A model generated the notes under the pieces. It saw only the letters and a list, made by a program, of their open reading frames with translations, was not told where the DNA came from and did not search any database. 64,000 bases of DNA from contig NZ_LN879451.1 in NCBI RefSeq assembly GCF_001403615.1, forward strand, positions 62,001 to 126,000, written 5' to 3'. This DNA comes from Desnuesiella massiliensis (GTDB lineage Bacteria; Bacillota; Clostridia; Clostridiales; Clostridiaceae). Each line of letters starts with the position of its first letter. The stretch's first letter is position 1. The translations under genes and the position numbers were made by a program. Below are positions 42,099 through 50,612 of this stretch, in pieces.

Positions 42099-42686
42099 TT
42101 ATTCTACATAAGTAAAAGTTTCCACTAGAGTTTTAAAAATTGTAGGCATAGCTTCTTTAAAATTTTTTTCATTTACAAAAAAAGAAAATCTTATAAACCT
42201 ATCCTTAAGTTTTATAAAATACTCATAAGCCACATAAGTCTTGTCTGGCGGCGTCTTAATAATATAATTAACCACATAAGCTTCTCTTTTATTAATATTA
42301 GTCTGACTTATCTTATATGAAGAAACTTTATTTTCTTTTAAGGAAATAGCTTTGCTTTTATCTAAAAAGGATTTTAAATCCTCTTTAAGATTCCAGATCT
42401 CTACAAATCCGTGTATCTTCATATCCTCAGAAATATAGTCATTATGATATATTATCTCTTCTCCAGGAAAACTTTGCAAGGATGTTGTCCATTTTTCTGG
42501 CAACTTATAAGTAAATTTATCCCCTAAGGCTTTATAATCTTTTAACACATTCATATTATTATTCATAAGAGCCATATATTTTAATTTGCTATCAAATTGC
42601 TTCTCTAGTGCTAACATTATCACCATTAAACCAATAATTACAAGGGTGACTCCTAATCTTTTTCTATTGAGCACTATAACCTTCAT
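42099..42686 (-). CDS. Membrane-anchored protein of unknown function
   Basis: 195 residues. One N-terminal membrane helix (about 11-28, VTLVIIGLMVIMLAL) and an extracytoplasmic domain with alternating beta and alpha pattern (FTYKLPEKWTT, YVAYEYFIKLKDRFIRFSFFV, ending IFKTLVETF). The pattern recalls the PsbP/MOG1-like fold of small surface proteins (late helix FKEAMPTIFKTLVETF), but I cannot name the family. It has its own terminator. Confidence 0.72.
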   Translation of the reverse strand: MKVIVLNRKRLGVTLVIIGLMVIMLALEKQFDSKLKYMALMNNNMNVLKDYKALGDKFTYKLPEKWTTSLQSFPGEEIIYHNDYISEDMKIHGFVEIWNLKEDLKSFLDKSKAISLKENKVSSYKISQTNINKREAYVVNYIIKTPPDKTYVAYEYFIKLKDRFIRFSFFVNEKNFKEAMPTIFKTLVETFTYVE

Positions 42687-42876
42687 GCTACCCCTCCCTA
42701 TAAGATTGCTTGCCTATATATAAAATATATTAATTTAAATGCTGATTTATAACTCTAAGCATATATAATATTTTTTGAATATGTCTTAAATATTGGCTTT
42801 ACAATCTCAATAACAAAAGCTTGCACCTCTAGCGGTAAATTAATATCATTGCTAGGATACAAGCCTTAAAATAGCA

Positions 42877-44370
42877 CTATTTCATAGGAACAACTATTAT
42901 AGAATTTTTAAAATCATAGAACATTATCCAATAACCATGTGTTTCTCTATTATCTTTGCTCTTCTCAGGAACCCAGGTTACAAATCCAGATTTACCACCA
43001 TAGGGTTGCTCTGGCTTATCTTTAGTCCCTGGTATAGCGTAAACTAAATACTTCATTTTACCCTGAGAATCACATTTAAACCCTACCATATAATGTCCAT
43101 ATTTTTTAATGTAAGGATAGTAGTTTATCATAGGATAATAAATTATAGTATACTTATTATAACTTGAGATGTTACACATAACATCGAAATTTGCTACAGG
43201 AACTTTATACCACTTACATTTCTTAATTTCTGGACATACTCCTCTAGCTTCTTCGAATCCATCTACCACAGCCTCAAAGAATTCTCCTACACTTCCCCTT
43301 GGATAATCCTCTTCTTTTATTACCTCATTTATTACTTCCTGCTCTGTCATAGGCTCTTCATTATTCTCTACTTCTTTATAGTCTTCTTCTATCCTTTCTT
43401 TTTCCGACATGGGCTCTTCTTCTACTATTCCTCTCTCTGCTATAGGTTCTTCTTCTACTATTTCGCTCTCTGTTATAGGCTCTTCCTCTAGTATTTCAAT
43501 CCCTGCTATAGGCTCTTCCTCTAGTATTTCAATCCCTGCTATAGGCTCTTCTTCTACTATTCCTCTCTCTGCGATAGGCTCTTCTTTTACTATTTCCTTC
43601 TCTGTTATAGGTTCTTCTTCTGATACTTCTTTCTCTGTTATAGGCTCTGCCTCTATAATATCTCTGTTGTTTTCTTCTACCTTTTCCTCAATTACCTCTT
43701 CCTTTACTTTCTCTCTATCCTTTTCTTTTTCTATCATATCTTCATATTCTTTAAAATCAATACTATTTCCTTCTGTAATTTCCTCTTCAGCAGTCCTTAC
43801 ACTATCTTCCAACTCCGCTTCTATCTTCATCTCTTCTATGACTTCTTTTTCTTCTTCCTTCTCAGGATTATTTTTTATCTCTTCATTTATGTTTACTTCC
43901 TCTTTCTTTCTCTCTTCTTCTGCTTCCCTCTTATTTTCATGTTCAACAATTACATATGACTTCCAATCGCCGGGAATATCCGTACTAGCAAATCCACTCA
44001 TAGGCATTATTATCCTATCATTAATCTTTTTAATAATGGCAGCCCCACTTATCTTTTCAGTAGATATGCCTGTACTTCCTATGTTATCTATGTTGCATTC
44101 GAAGGTTATTTCTGCTCTTCCGTGATCATCTATGTTCAATATACCAATATTTATAAGCTTTTTCATATCTTTCTTGTTGCAGATTAAAAGCATATAATAA
44201 GGCTCTTTATCCTTTTTTAAATTTTGTACATAGTATGTTATCTTACATTTATCATTTTTTATTTCAATTTTAGCGTATCCAGAGGGCTGCTTGTCGCTAG
44301 CAAGAGCACATCCCTTTTCATCTTCTTGTAGGATTATAAAATATCTACTATAAGCTTTTTTATGAGCCAA
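42877..44370 (-). CDS. Repeat-containing acidic protein of unknown function
   Basis: 497 residues, no signal peptide. An N-terminal domain (about 1-150, YFIILQEDEKGCALA, GFASTDIPGDWKSYVIVE) is joined to a C-terminal domain (about 365-497, CPEIKKCKWYKVPV, YYPYIKKYGHYMVGF, GYWIMFYDF) by a very acidic linker. The linker contains eight tandem 11-residue repeats of the type EEEPIAERGIV, two of them identical (EEEPIAGIEIL). Glu-rich, hydrophobic every 11 residues, so an extended or coiled form is likely. The ends resemble domains seen in clostridial proteins of unknown function. Confidence 0.8.
   Translation of the reverse strand: MAHKKAYSRYFIILQEDEKGCALASDKQPSGYAKIEIKNDKCKITYYVQNLKKDKEPYYMLLICNKKDMKKLINIGILNIDDHGRAEITFECNIDNIGSTGISTEKISGAAIIKKINDRIIMPMSGFASTDIPGDWKSYVIVEHENKREAEEERKKEEVNINEEIKNNPEKEEEKEVIEEMKIEAELEDSVRTAEEEITEGNSIDFKEYEDMIEKEKDREKVKEEVIEEKVEENNRDIIEAEPITEKEVSEEEPITEKEIVKEEPIAERGIVEEEPIAGIEILEEEPIAGIEILEEEPITESEIVEEEPIAERGIVEEEPMSEKERIEEDYKEVENNEEPMTEQEVINEVIKEEDYPRGSVGEFFEAVVDGFEEARGVCPEIKKCKWYKVPVANFDVMCNISSYNKYTIIYYPMINYYPYIKKYGHYMVGFKCDSQGKMKYLVYAIPGTKDKPEQPYGGKSGFVTWVPEKSKDNRETHGYWIMFYDFKNSIIVVPMK
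43420..43665 (-). repeat. 33-bp tandem coding repeats (8 copies of an 11-residue unit)
   Basis: The DNA repeats with a 33-bp period inside the gene at 42877-44370; copies vary at synonymous and a few amino-acid sites, two adjacent ones are nearly identical. The number is likely to change by slippage without breaking the frame. Confidence 0.8.
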
Positions 44371-44457
44371 TTAACTATCCCCCCAAACTATATTTATTCA
44401 ATATAGTATATGAGACACTTATTAAAAAGTGAACAAATTTTAAAAAAATGCTCTTTG

Positions 44458-44516
44458 GGTATCATAAAAAAATAACTAATCAGATATACAGGTAAACTGA
44501 CTAGTTAGTTTTAGAA
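44458..44516. repeat. Family B palindromic repeat, diverged short form
   Basis: GTATCATAAAAAAATAACTA and, inverted, ACTGACTAGTTAGTTTTAG. It corresponds to 48773-48842 but has lost the clean GATGCC end. Confidence 0.5.
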
Positions 44517-44580
44517 TTTAATGCACAATTAAAGAAGATTTTTCTTCGTTCCACTACGAGAAATTTACAATTTATGCTTT
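44517..44580. repeat. Family A repeat remnant
   Basis: AATGCACAATTAAAGAAGAT and TTCCACTACGAGAAATTTAC match arm segments of the family A elements; only one arm is present, abutting a family B repeat and the end of rsmA. Confidence 0.5.
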
Positions 44581-44583
44581 TAT

Positions 44584-45426
44584 TTAAGATTTAGTAAGCT
44601 CATAGATAGCATTTGAAAGATTTGCAAATTCTTGCAGTGATAAGGTCTCTCCTCTTCTTCTAGAATCTATTCCAGCCTTTTCGAAAGCTTCGTTCATAAG
44701 CTCCTTAGATAGCTTTAGATTTTTTAGTGCGTTTGAGAGGGTTTTTCTTCTCATATTAAAGGATTCTCTTACTACCTTGAAGAATAAATGCTCATCCTTT
44801 ACGTCTACCCTAGGTTTCTCTAACCTGTCTAATCTTATAACTATGGATTCTACCTTTGGCTTCGGTATAAAGGAATTAGGGGATACCTTTCTAATTATCT
44901 TTGTATCACAATGATATTGAACCAGCACAGACAAAGATCCATATTCCTTGCAATCAGGTTCAGAATTAATCCTTTCTGCAACTTCCTTTTGGATCATTAT
45001 TGTTAATGAGTTAAATTTATAGCCCTCAGTTAATAACCTTGCTATTATAGGAGTGGTAACATAATAGGGAAGATTAGCCACCAGCTTTACGCTGGTTTCT
45101 TCTCCTATTATCTCATTAAAATCTACTTTTAAAGCATCCTTATGTATAAGCTTAAAATTCTCATAGTCTTTTAATTCTTCATTTAATATTGGAATTAAAT
45201 CCGAGTCCAGTTCTATAGAGCAAACAGACTTAGCATTCTTTAATAGCTCCTTTGTAAGAGTTCCAACCCCAGGACCTATTTCTATTACAAAATCCTCTGA
45301 ACTTATTTCTGCACCTTTTACAATATCCTCTAAAACACTTTCATCTACTAAAAAATTTTGGCCTAGGCTTTTGCTGAATTTAAAATTATATTTTTGAACA
45401 ATATCCTTTGTATCTAAACTTCCCAT
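44584..45426 (-). CDS. rsmA: 16S rRNA dimethyladenosine transferase
   Basis: 280 residues (KsgA). It dimethylates two adenines near the 3' end of 16S rRNA. SAM motif IEIGPGVGTLTKELL, catalytic LVANLPYYVTTPI and the N-terminal KSLGQNFLVDESV are diagnostic. Four bases behind rnmV, the conserved pair. Confidence 0.96.
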   Translation of the reverse strand: MGSLDTKDIVQKYNFKFSKSLGQNFLVDESVLEDIVKGAEISSEDFVIEIGPGVGTLTKELLKNAKSVCSIELDSDLIPILNEELKDYENFKLIHKDALKVDFNEIIGEETSVKLVANLPYYVTTPIIARLLTEGYKFNSLTIMIQKEVAERINSEPDCKEYGSLSVLVQYHCDTKIIRKVSPNSFIPKPKVESIVIRLDRLEKPRVDVKDEHLFFKVVRESFNMRRKTLSNALKNLKLSKELMNEAFEKAGIDSRRRGETLSLQEFANLSNAIYELTKS

Positions 45427-45430
45427 ACTA

Positions 45431-45979
45431 TTACCTCTTTATAACATTATTCATTTTATTAACAGCTTCAATAAATTCTTCTTTAGTTATTCCATAACTA
45501 TTTAATCTGGATAGGAACTGAGATGAATTACAATAGCCAATACCTAATTCTTTTCCTATAAACTCTCTTATCTCCTTAGAATTAGTATTTCCCATAAGTC
45601 TAAAATAAATCATATCTTGAACAGTAAATGTACTTTGTACTTCCTTAAGAGTACATCTAGCTTTTTCTAAAGCTCTTATTATTGCCTCAGGTTCTGCATT
45701 CTCTACACCTATATCCCCATCTTTAGTACCTTCCTTTTGATCTATATAAGCATGTTTTATACCTATAACTCTTTTAGCTATTATCTTTCTTATTTTTTCT
45801 CCAGCAAAATCAGGATCTGTAAGAACTATAACTCCCTGCCTAATTTGAGCTTCTCTTATTTTGTCTATTACTTTTTTATTGATGCCAAAGCCGCCTACAG
45901 CAAGTACTTCTGCCTCTACAGCTCTTTTTACTGCTGATATGTCATCCCGTCCTTCAACTACAATTACTTCTTTTATCAA
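45431..45979 (-). CDS. rnmV: Ribonuclease M5
   Basis: 182 residues. It matures 5S rRNA. The Toprim domain shows VVEGRDDISAVKRA with the catalytic Glu and LTDPDFAGEKIRKI with the DxD-type acidic pair, and the family insert GIKHAYIDQ. A separate yabE terminator lies upstream, so rnmV-rsmA probably has its own promoter in the 119-base gap. Confidence 0.94.
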   Translation of the reverse strand: MIKEVIVVEGRDDISAVKRAVEAEVLAVGGFGINKKVIDKIREAQIRQGVIVLTDPDFAGEKIRKIIAKRVIGIKHAYIDQKEGTKDGDIGVENAEPEAIIRALEKARCTLKEVQSTFTVQDMIYFRLMGNTNSKEIREFIGKELGIGYCNSSQFLSRLNSYGITKEEFIEAVNKMNNVIKR

Positions 45980-46073
45980 AACTTAATTCTCCCTTTCACC
46001 TTTTTCAATGCACAATTCTTCATTCTTATATAATAATATATAAAAACCCTCATTGATGTAAAGATATATTCAA

Positions 46074-46102
46074 AAAACAATAGAGGCTTGCGCCTCTATT
46101 AT
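46074..46102 (-). terminator. Terminator after the yabE-like gene
   Basis: AATAGAGGC and its complement around TTG; on the minus strand GTTTTTTG follows. The first stem bases overlap the stop codon. Confidence 0.8.
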
Positions 46103-47121
46103 TTAAGAATGTATATATTTACATACTTTACTCCCCAATTGTATACCTCGCTTGAGGAGTGGAAAAACACATCGATGGTATTGCCTTTTATGGCTCCACC
46201 AGTGTCTTCAGCAACAGCATAACCATATCCTTCTACATAAACCTTAGTTCCTAAAGGAATGACTCTTGGGTCAACAGCTATAGTACTATAGCCACTAGAA
46301 CTTCTTTTCGTTTTGGTTCCTGAAGCAGTATATGCATTACCGTTGCTGCCGCTATCATAATAAGCCGTGGCTCTCACCCTTAAGGATCTGGTATAAAGCA
46401 CATTCTCACCACTACCTCTTGAAAGGTTAAGAACTCCTAAAGTTCCTTGTAAAACCACCTTTTGTACTGGCTCTTTTACTATGGTTTCGCTTATTACTTT
46501 CCTTGATATCTCTTTGCCATTTTCATAAATGATTTTTGTAGAAACTAATTTTTCTCCCTTTTGACCTTCTTGCACAACCTTGTTAACGGTTTTCGCTAAG
46601 TCATCATCTTTTTTCACCACTGTAGCATAGTCTAAAGCTAAACTATCAGTTAATATCTTAGATTCTACTCTTGTTATATCTACTTTTAACCCCTCAGTTA
46701 TAGGGGAGTCCTTAGCTGGTGAAACCTTATCTTCATCTTGAAGCTTAATTTCCTCAGCCTTGAGCATTGCCTCAATATTACCTTCGGCACTTTGAATATT
46801 AAGTGTATCTCCGTCAACTGCTACTTCCACATTAACGGCTCTTTTTATTGCTATGCTGTCATTCTTTTTAACCTTGCTGTCAATACCGGGCTCAATCTTG
46901 TCTTTCGGGCCTAAAACTATTCTGTTATCGTGTAAAGCCCCTCCAACGGTCCCTTTGTATGTTACTATTTTTGATTCTTTTCCGTCTATTACAATAACTA
47001 ATGTCTTTCTCATACTAAAGATTATGATCAATAAGCTCATTATCACTAAGGATAATATGAATGTTGCCTTTGGACCATTTGAAAAGTAATTTTTTGGAAC
47101 ATTTTTTAACTTTTCAAGCAT
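46099..47121 (-). CDS. yabE: YabE-like cell-wall protein (DUF348, G5, 3D domains)
   Basis: 340 residues. A membrane segment at about 20-37, DUF348 repeats (about 41-140, VTYKGTVGGALHDNRIVL), a G5 domain (about 150-225, ending ETIVKEPVQKVVLQGT) and a C-terminal 3D domain (about 245-340) with the Asp residues of lytic transglycosylase-like double-psi barrels: AYTASGTKT, IAVDPRVIPLGTKVYV and AEDTGGAIKGNTIDVF. It resembles Rpf/YabE peptidoglycan-remodelling factors. It lies between tatD and rnmV as in most Firmicutes and has a consensus promoter. Confidence 0.92.
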   Translation of the reverse strand: MLEKLKNVPKNYFSNGPKATFILSLVIMSLLIIIFSMRKTLVIVIDGKESKIVTYKGTVGGALHDNRIVLGPKDKIEPGIDSKVKKNDSIAIKRAVNVEVAVDGDTLNIQSAEGNIEAMLKAEEIKLQDEDKVSPAKDSPITEGLKVDITRVESKILTDSLALDYATVVKKDDDLAKTVNKVVQEGQKGEKLVSTKIIYENGKEISRKVISETIVKEPVQKVVLQGTLGVLNLSRGSGENVLYTRSLRVRATAYYDSGSNGNAYTASGTKTKRSSSGYSTIAVDPRVIPLGTKVYVEGYGYAVAEDTGGAIKGNTIDVFFHSSSEVYNWGVKYVNIYILK

Positions 47122-47156
47122 AATAATAACCTCCCTCTGGCAAGAGCATCCTCAAC

Positions 47157-47185
47157 ATTATAACTTTATTGACGAAAGTTGTCAA
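47157..47185 (-). promoter_or_regulatory. Consensus sigma-A promoter of the yabE-like gene
   Basis: On the minus strand TTGACA? reads TTGACA at 47180-47185, then 17 bases and TATAAT at 47157-47162, both perfect. Confidence 0.85.
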
Positions 47186-47428
47186 ATTTGCCACTTTGCC
47201 TTCAATTAGACTGCATAAATGCACCAATTTGCATATAATATTTTTATAATAATATTTATAATACCGTTAATAAAAAAATTACTAACATATTTTAACAGTC
47301 TCCATAATTGAGGGGGATTTTACACAGTATACGCCCGGTTATTACTTATATATAATTATATGCCATAATTTAGAAAAATAATCATGCTTCTTGTAAATTT
47401 TGTAATTTAATAATACTATTTTATTACA
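47186..47428. other. AT-rich spacer between tatD and the yabE-like gene
   Basis: About 240 bases with no ORF or repeat that I recognise; a short GC patch (ACGCCCGG near 47332) stands out. No known riboswitch signature was seen. Confidence 0.5.
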
Positions 47429-48217
47429 TTAAATTATTTTTAGCAAGTTCTTAATATTATAAATTGTTTGACAGTTCACTTTTTCTATATCCAAATCTTT
47501 TATTTCAGATATTTTTTCCAATATATATTTTATATAATCTGATTGATTTCTTTTACCTCGATAAGGTGTTGGGGCCATGTATGGACAATCAGTTTCTACT
47601 AACAGCCTGTCTAGGGGTACATCCTTCACTACCTCAATAATTTTTTTTGAATTTTTAAAAGTAACAACTCCCGTTATACCTATGTAATAACCTCTTTTAA
47701 CACACTCTCTAGCAAATTCTACACTTCCAGAAAAGCAGTGTACTACTCCTGTTACCTCTGGAAATTCTTTTATTATATTTAAGGTATCTTCATGAGCATC
47801 TCTATCATGTATTACCACTGGAAGCTTTAGATCCCTAGCTAAAGCCATTTGTTTTCTAAAAGCATTTTTTTGTATGTCCCTTGGTGGGTTTTCTTCGTAA
47901 TAATAATCTAGCCCTATCTCACCAATAGCTCTAACCTTTTCACTGCTAGCCATATTCTTTATCTCATTTAAGATTTCATCATCTAATTTATGGGCAAACT
48001 CAGGATGAATTCCTACTGCTGCATAGAAAAAATCATACTTTTCTGCTAATTCCAATGATTTTCTTGCTCCTTCTATAGAAGAACCACAGTTTAGCACACC
48101 TATTACTCCATTGCTCTTAATATTACTAATTGTAGCTTCTCTATCTTCATTAAAAGAATCATCATCATAATGAGCATGAGAATCAAAAATCTCTATACTC
48201 TTTTCATTATTTATCAT
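47429..48217 (-). CDS. tatD: TatD-family metal-dependent DNase
   Basis: 262 residues, TIM-barrel. Metal ligands: FDSHAHYDD (His, His), AIGEIGLDYYY (Glu), VIHDRDAHED (His), GVVHCFSG (His) and VETDCPYMAP (Asp). It has 3'-5' exonuclease-type activity in relatives. Conserved position upstream of yabE-rnmV-rsmA. Confidence 0.94.
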   Translation of the reverse strand: MINNEKSIEIFDSHAHYDDDSFNEDREATISNIKSNGVIGVLNCGSSIEGARKSLELAEKYDFFYAAVGIHPEFAHKLDDEILNEIKNMASSEKVRAIGEIGLDYYYEENPPRDIQKNAFRKQMALARDLKLPVVIHDRDAHEDTLNIIKEFPEVTGVVHCFSGSVEFARECVKRGYYIGITGVVTFKNSKKIIEVVKDVPLDRLLVETDCPYMAPTPYRGKRNQSDYIKYILEKISEIKDLDIEKVNCQTIYNIKNLLKII

Positions 48218-48257
48218 TAAAAATCACCTCGTGTTTATACTTAAAATTACTTTTACT

Positions 48258-48294
48258 TTAGGCATCTCCCAAAATTTAACTAGTTATTTTTACA
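48258..48294. repeat. Family B repeat, half element
   Basis: AGGCATCTCCCAAAA and AACTAGTTATTTTT only; the opposite arm is missing. It lies just upstream of tatD in its promoter region. Confidence 0.5.
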
Positions 48295-48404
48295 ATTCCT
48301 TATTCTAATATTTCCTTAAAGGTAAATTATATCACAAAAATCAATTTTAATTACATATCAAATTTTTAGTATATTTTAATAACTTTTATACACAATAATA
48401 TATG

Positions 48405-48475
48405 AATGTATACATTGTAAAAGTTCTAATACATTGTAACTATACATAATTATAAGAACTTCAGATAAATGTATA
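48405..48475 (+). promoter_or_regulatory. Repeats in the cold-shock gene promoter region
   Basis: The palindrome AATGTATACATT is at 48405-48416. TACATTGTAA occurs twice in the same direction (48411-48420 and 48430-48439), and AAGTTCT (from 48421) is inverted at AGAACTT (about 48457). They may be protein sites or a leader structure; the function is unknown. Confidence 0.4.
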
Positions 48476-48511
48476 TACATAAGTTGGTTACTTTTAATAG
48501 GAGGTTTTTTT

Positions 48512-48709
48512 ATGACTGGAGTTGTAAAATGGTTTAATTCTCAAAAAGGTTATGGATTTATAACCACAGAAGATGGAAAGGATGTTTTTGTTCATTATTC
48601 TGGAATTTCAGGGGAAGGCTTTAAAGCCCTTCAAGAAGGCGATGAAGTAAAATTTGATTTAACCACTGGAAAGAACGGAGAACAGGCTATTAATGTTATG
48701 AAATCTTAG
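48512..48709 (+). CDS. Cold-shock protein
   Basis: 65 residues, one cold-shock domain. RNP motifs are GYGFITTE (RNP1) and VFVHYS (RNP2), with the usual start MTGVVKWFNSQK. RNA chaperone. AGGAGG stands 7 bases before the ATG. A strong terminator follows. Confidence 0.96.
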   Translation: MTGVVKWFNSQKGYGFITTEDGKDVFVHYSGISGEGFKALQEGDEVKFDLTTGKNGEQAINVMKS

Positions 48710-48741
48710 GCATTGCAAAAGTTAACATAAGCATTTTTTCT

Positions 48742-48772
48742 AAAAAGCCAGGGCTTGCGCCCTGGCTCTTTT
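48742..48772 (+). terminator. Terminator of the cold-shock gene
   Basis: AAAAAGCCAGGGC, loop TTG, CGCCCTGGCTCTTTT. Confidence 0.9.
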
Positions 48773-48842
48773 AAGCATCGTAAAAAAATAACTAGTCAAA
48801 GATACGAGTAAAGTGACTAGTTATTTTTTTGGAGACGTCTTA
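48773..48842. repeat. Family B palindromic repeat (short form, 70 bp)
   Basis: AAGCATCGTAAAAAAATAAC with TAGTCA, and inverted TGACTAGTTATTTTTTTGGA ending ACGTCTTA. The best-preserved short copy; it reaches the stop codon of the DUF445 gene. Confidence 0.75.
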
Positions 48843-50366
48843 TATAGAATTTAATATTGGTGATAATATACCTATTATTGCTCCTAATAGTGCCCCTAAC
48901 CAAGTTATAGCACTTAATTCCTTGCTGGCTATTTCAAGTATTATCTTTTCTGCAAACATCACATCAAAAGAATTTATTTGTTCTTCCACTATTTTAGGAA
49001 TGTTTAAAAGCTCTATTACATTCATAGCTTCCTTTTCAATAAATTTATTAATTAAGCTTTCAGCAGAGTTATCTAATATATTTATCATAGTTTCTTCATT
49101 TCCTGAAACCATAGTTGCTATTTCAGTATTCATTATATGATATACACCCATATCTATAAAATCCTTTATATAGATATGAATTTGTTCTCCTTCGATAAAC
49201 TCTTGAAGCTTATTACTTAATAAGGCATTAACCTTTTCTTCGTAGCTTTGATCTATATTCAATAGAATTTCCTCTAAAGAATTAACTTCCTTAGCTTTAT
49301 CTAAAACTACTTCTACAACCTTATCAATAAGCTCCTCAGTTGCTATCTTATCGCTTATATAAGTTAAAACTTCCTCTATAGTCCCTTCTTTTATATATGG
49401 GTGAACATTCTCTAGTGCCTCTGAAACCTTATTATTAATAAGTTTATTTAATAAACCTATCAAGGAATTAGATAAAAATATCTGATTTTCTTCTTCTTGA
49501 AGATATTTAGTTATAAAACTTTTAACTTTACCATATATGGTTTCCGAGTTTAAAAACATAGCCATTAACGGATTAACATTGGCGCTAACGCCCTCACCTA
49601 TGGCCATTTTAAGCTTGTGTTCTATTTCAGGCTCTGATAGTGAATCTTCTAAAAGCTTACTTATCTCTTTTCTATTATTAAATATATAGGATTTAGCCGC
49701 AGTTATAAGCTCCTGAGGTAGCACATCCTTTAATAGTCTTTCGTCAGATTTAAGCTCATCTAGCCTTTTATAAGCCTTATTATTAAACCATTCTTTAAGC
49801 TCCTCAGAAGATTTATAAGTGTTTATTACATCCATTAGTCCCTCTTTAATTTTAGACTCTCCTACCACTTCTATTAAGCTGATAGGTTTATGCTTAACTA
49901 ATTTTTTAAAATTCTCTGATATAATCTGACCAATTTTTTGCTTAAAGCCTTCCGAGCTTATTATAGTTTCATAAAAATACCTCGCCATATCTGTTTTTAT
50001 TTGTAATAATGTACCTTCATAATTATCTTTAAACACAGTCTTTAGTTTATGCTCTACAGTATCTTCACAATGTGAAAGATCCTGTATCTTAGATGCTATC
50101 CAAGCCTTTGTATGATTTCTCATTTTATTGCTATTTAAAGCTTCTACAATAGTTTCTTTTGAAAGCAGGTGCGTACCTATGGTCTCTCCTACACTTTTTG
50201 CAATTCTATATCTTTCCTTAGGTATTAAACCTGGAGTAAAGGGTATCTTAATGCCTAAAACCTTTTTTTCCTCATGAGGTCTAAATAACATTTTAATAGC
50301 CAGCCAATTGGTTATATATCCTATAATAGCACCTACCAAGGAGGCTGTTAAATACTTTATAAGCAT
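48840..50366 (-). CDS. DUF445 membrane protein (YheB-like)
   Basis: 508 residues. Membrane segments at both ends: MLIKYLTASLVGAIIGYITNW at the start and AITWLGALLGAIIGILSPIL at the end, with a long helical middle part. GYITNWLAIKMLFRPHEEKKVLG and PFTPGLIPKERYRIA are the DUF445 signature. Function unknown. The stop codon lies in a family B repeat. Confidence 0.88.
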   Translation of the reverse strand: MLIKYLTASLVGAIIGYITNWLAIKMLFRPHEEKKVLGIKIPFTPGLIPKERYRIAKSVGETIGTHLLSKETIVEALNSNKMRNHTKAWIASKIQDLSHCEDTVEHKLKTVFKDNYEGTLLQIKTDMARYFYETIISSEGFKQKIGQIISENFKKLVKHKPISLIEVVGESKIKEGLMDVINTYKSSEELKEWFNNKAYKRLDELKSDERLLKDVLPQELITAAKSYIFNNRKEISKLLEDSLSEPEIEHKLKMAIGEGVSANVNPLMAMFLNSETIYGKVKSFITKYLQEEENQIFLSNSLIGLLNKLINNKVSEALENVHPYIKEGTIEEVLTYISDKIATEELIDKVVEVVLDKAKEVNSLEEILLNIDQSYEEKVNALLSNKLQEFIEGEQIHIYIKDFIDMGVYHIMNTEIATMVSGNEETMINILDNSAESLINKFIEKEAMNVIELLNIPKIVEEQINSFDVMFAEKIILEIASKELSAITWLGALLGAIIGILSPILNSI

Positions 50367-50612
50367 GAATATTACTTCCTTTCTAACTTTAGTAAATTAA
50401 TTTTTAATAATTATTTATAGCTTTTAATTTGCATAGAATTGAGCTTACTTATGATATATAATTGTAGTTTTCAAATTATATTATAGTAACCTATATAAAG
50501 ATATACAATAAAAATCTTTGTTAAGGCATCTAAAATTTATTAGTTAAAAAATATTATCAATTAAGTTATAATAAATATAAAATACTTCTATTGGAGGAGG
50601 TCTGTAAAATCT

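Noticed and set aside
42755..42862. 35-codon TTG-started minus-strand ORF in the gap after the acidic repeat protein
   Set aside because: No proper ribosome site and no family resemblance; length within chance for this composition.
43420..43665. Regular 33-bp repeats considered as a CRISPR array
   Set aside because: There are no unique spacers; the repeats are contiguous and in frame with the protein at 42877-44370, and no cas genes are near.
43409..44125. Long plus-strand ORF of Ser-rich repeats opposite the acidic repeat protein
   Set aside because: It is the mirror of the GAA/GAG-rich repeats on the minus strand; no ribosome site, and the product is low-complexity. The minus-strand frame has real domains at both ends.
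46008..46024. AATGCACAATTCTTCATTC as a further family A copy
   Set aside because: Only about 11 bases match the arm; too short to separate from chance in this AT-rich sequence.
47186..47428. Possible riboswitch upstream of the yabE-like gene
   Set aside because: I could not find the conserved elements of a known class, and the consensus promoter lies close to the gene, downstream of this stretch.
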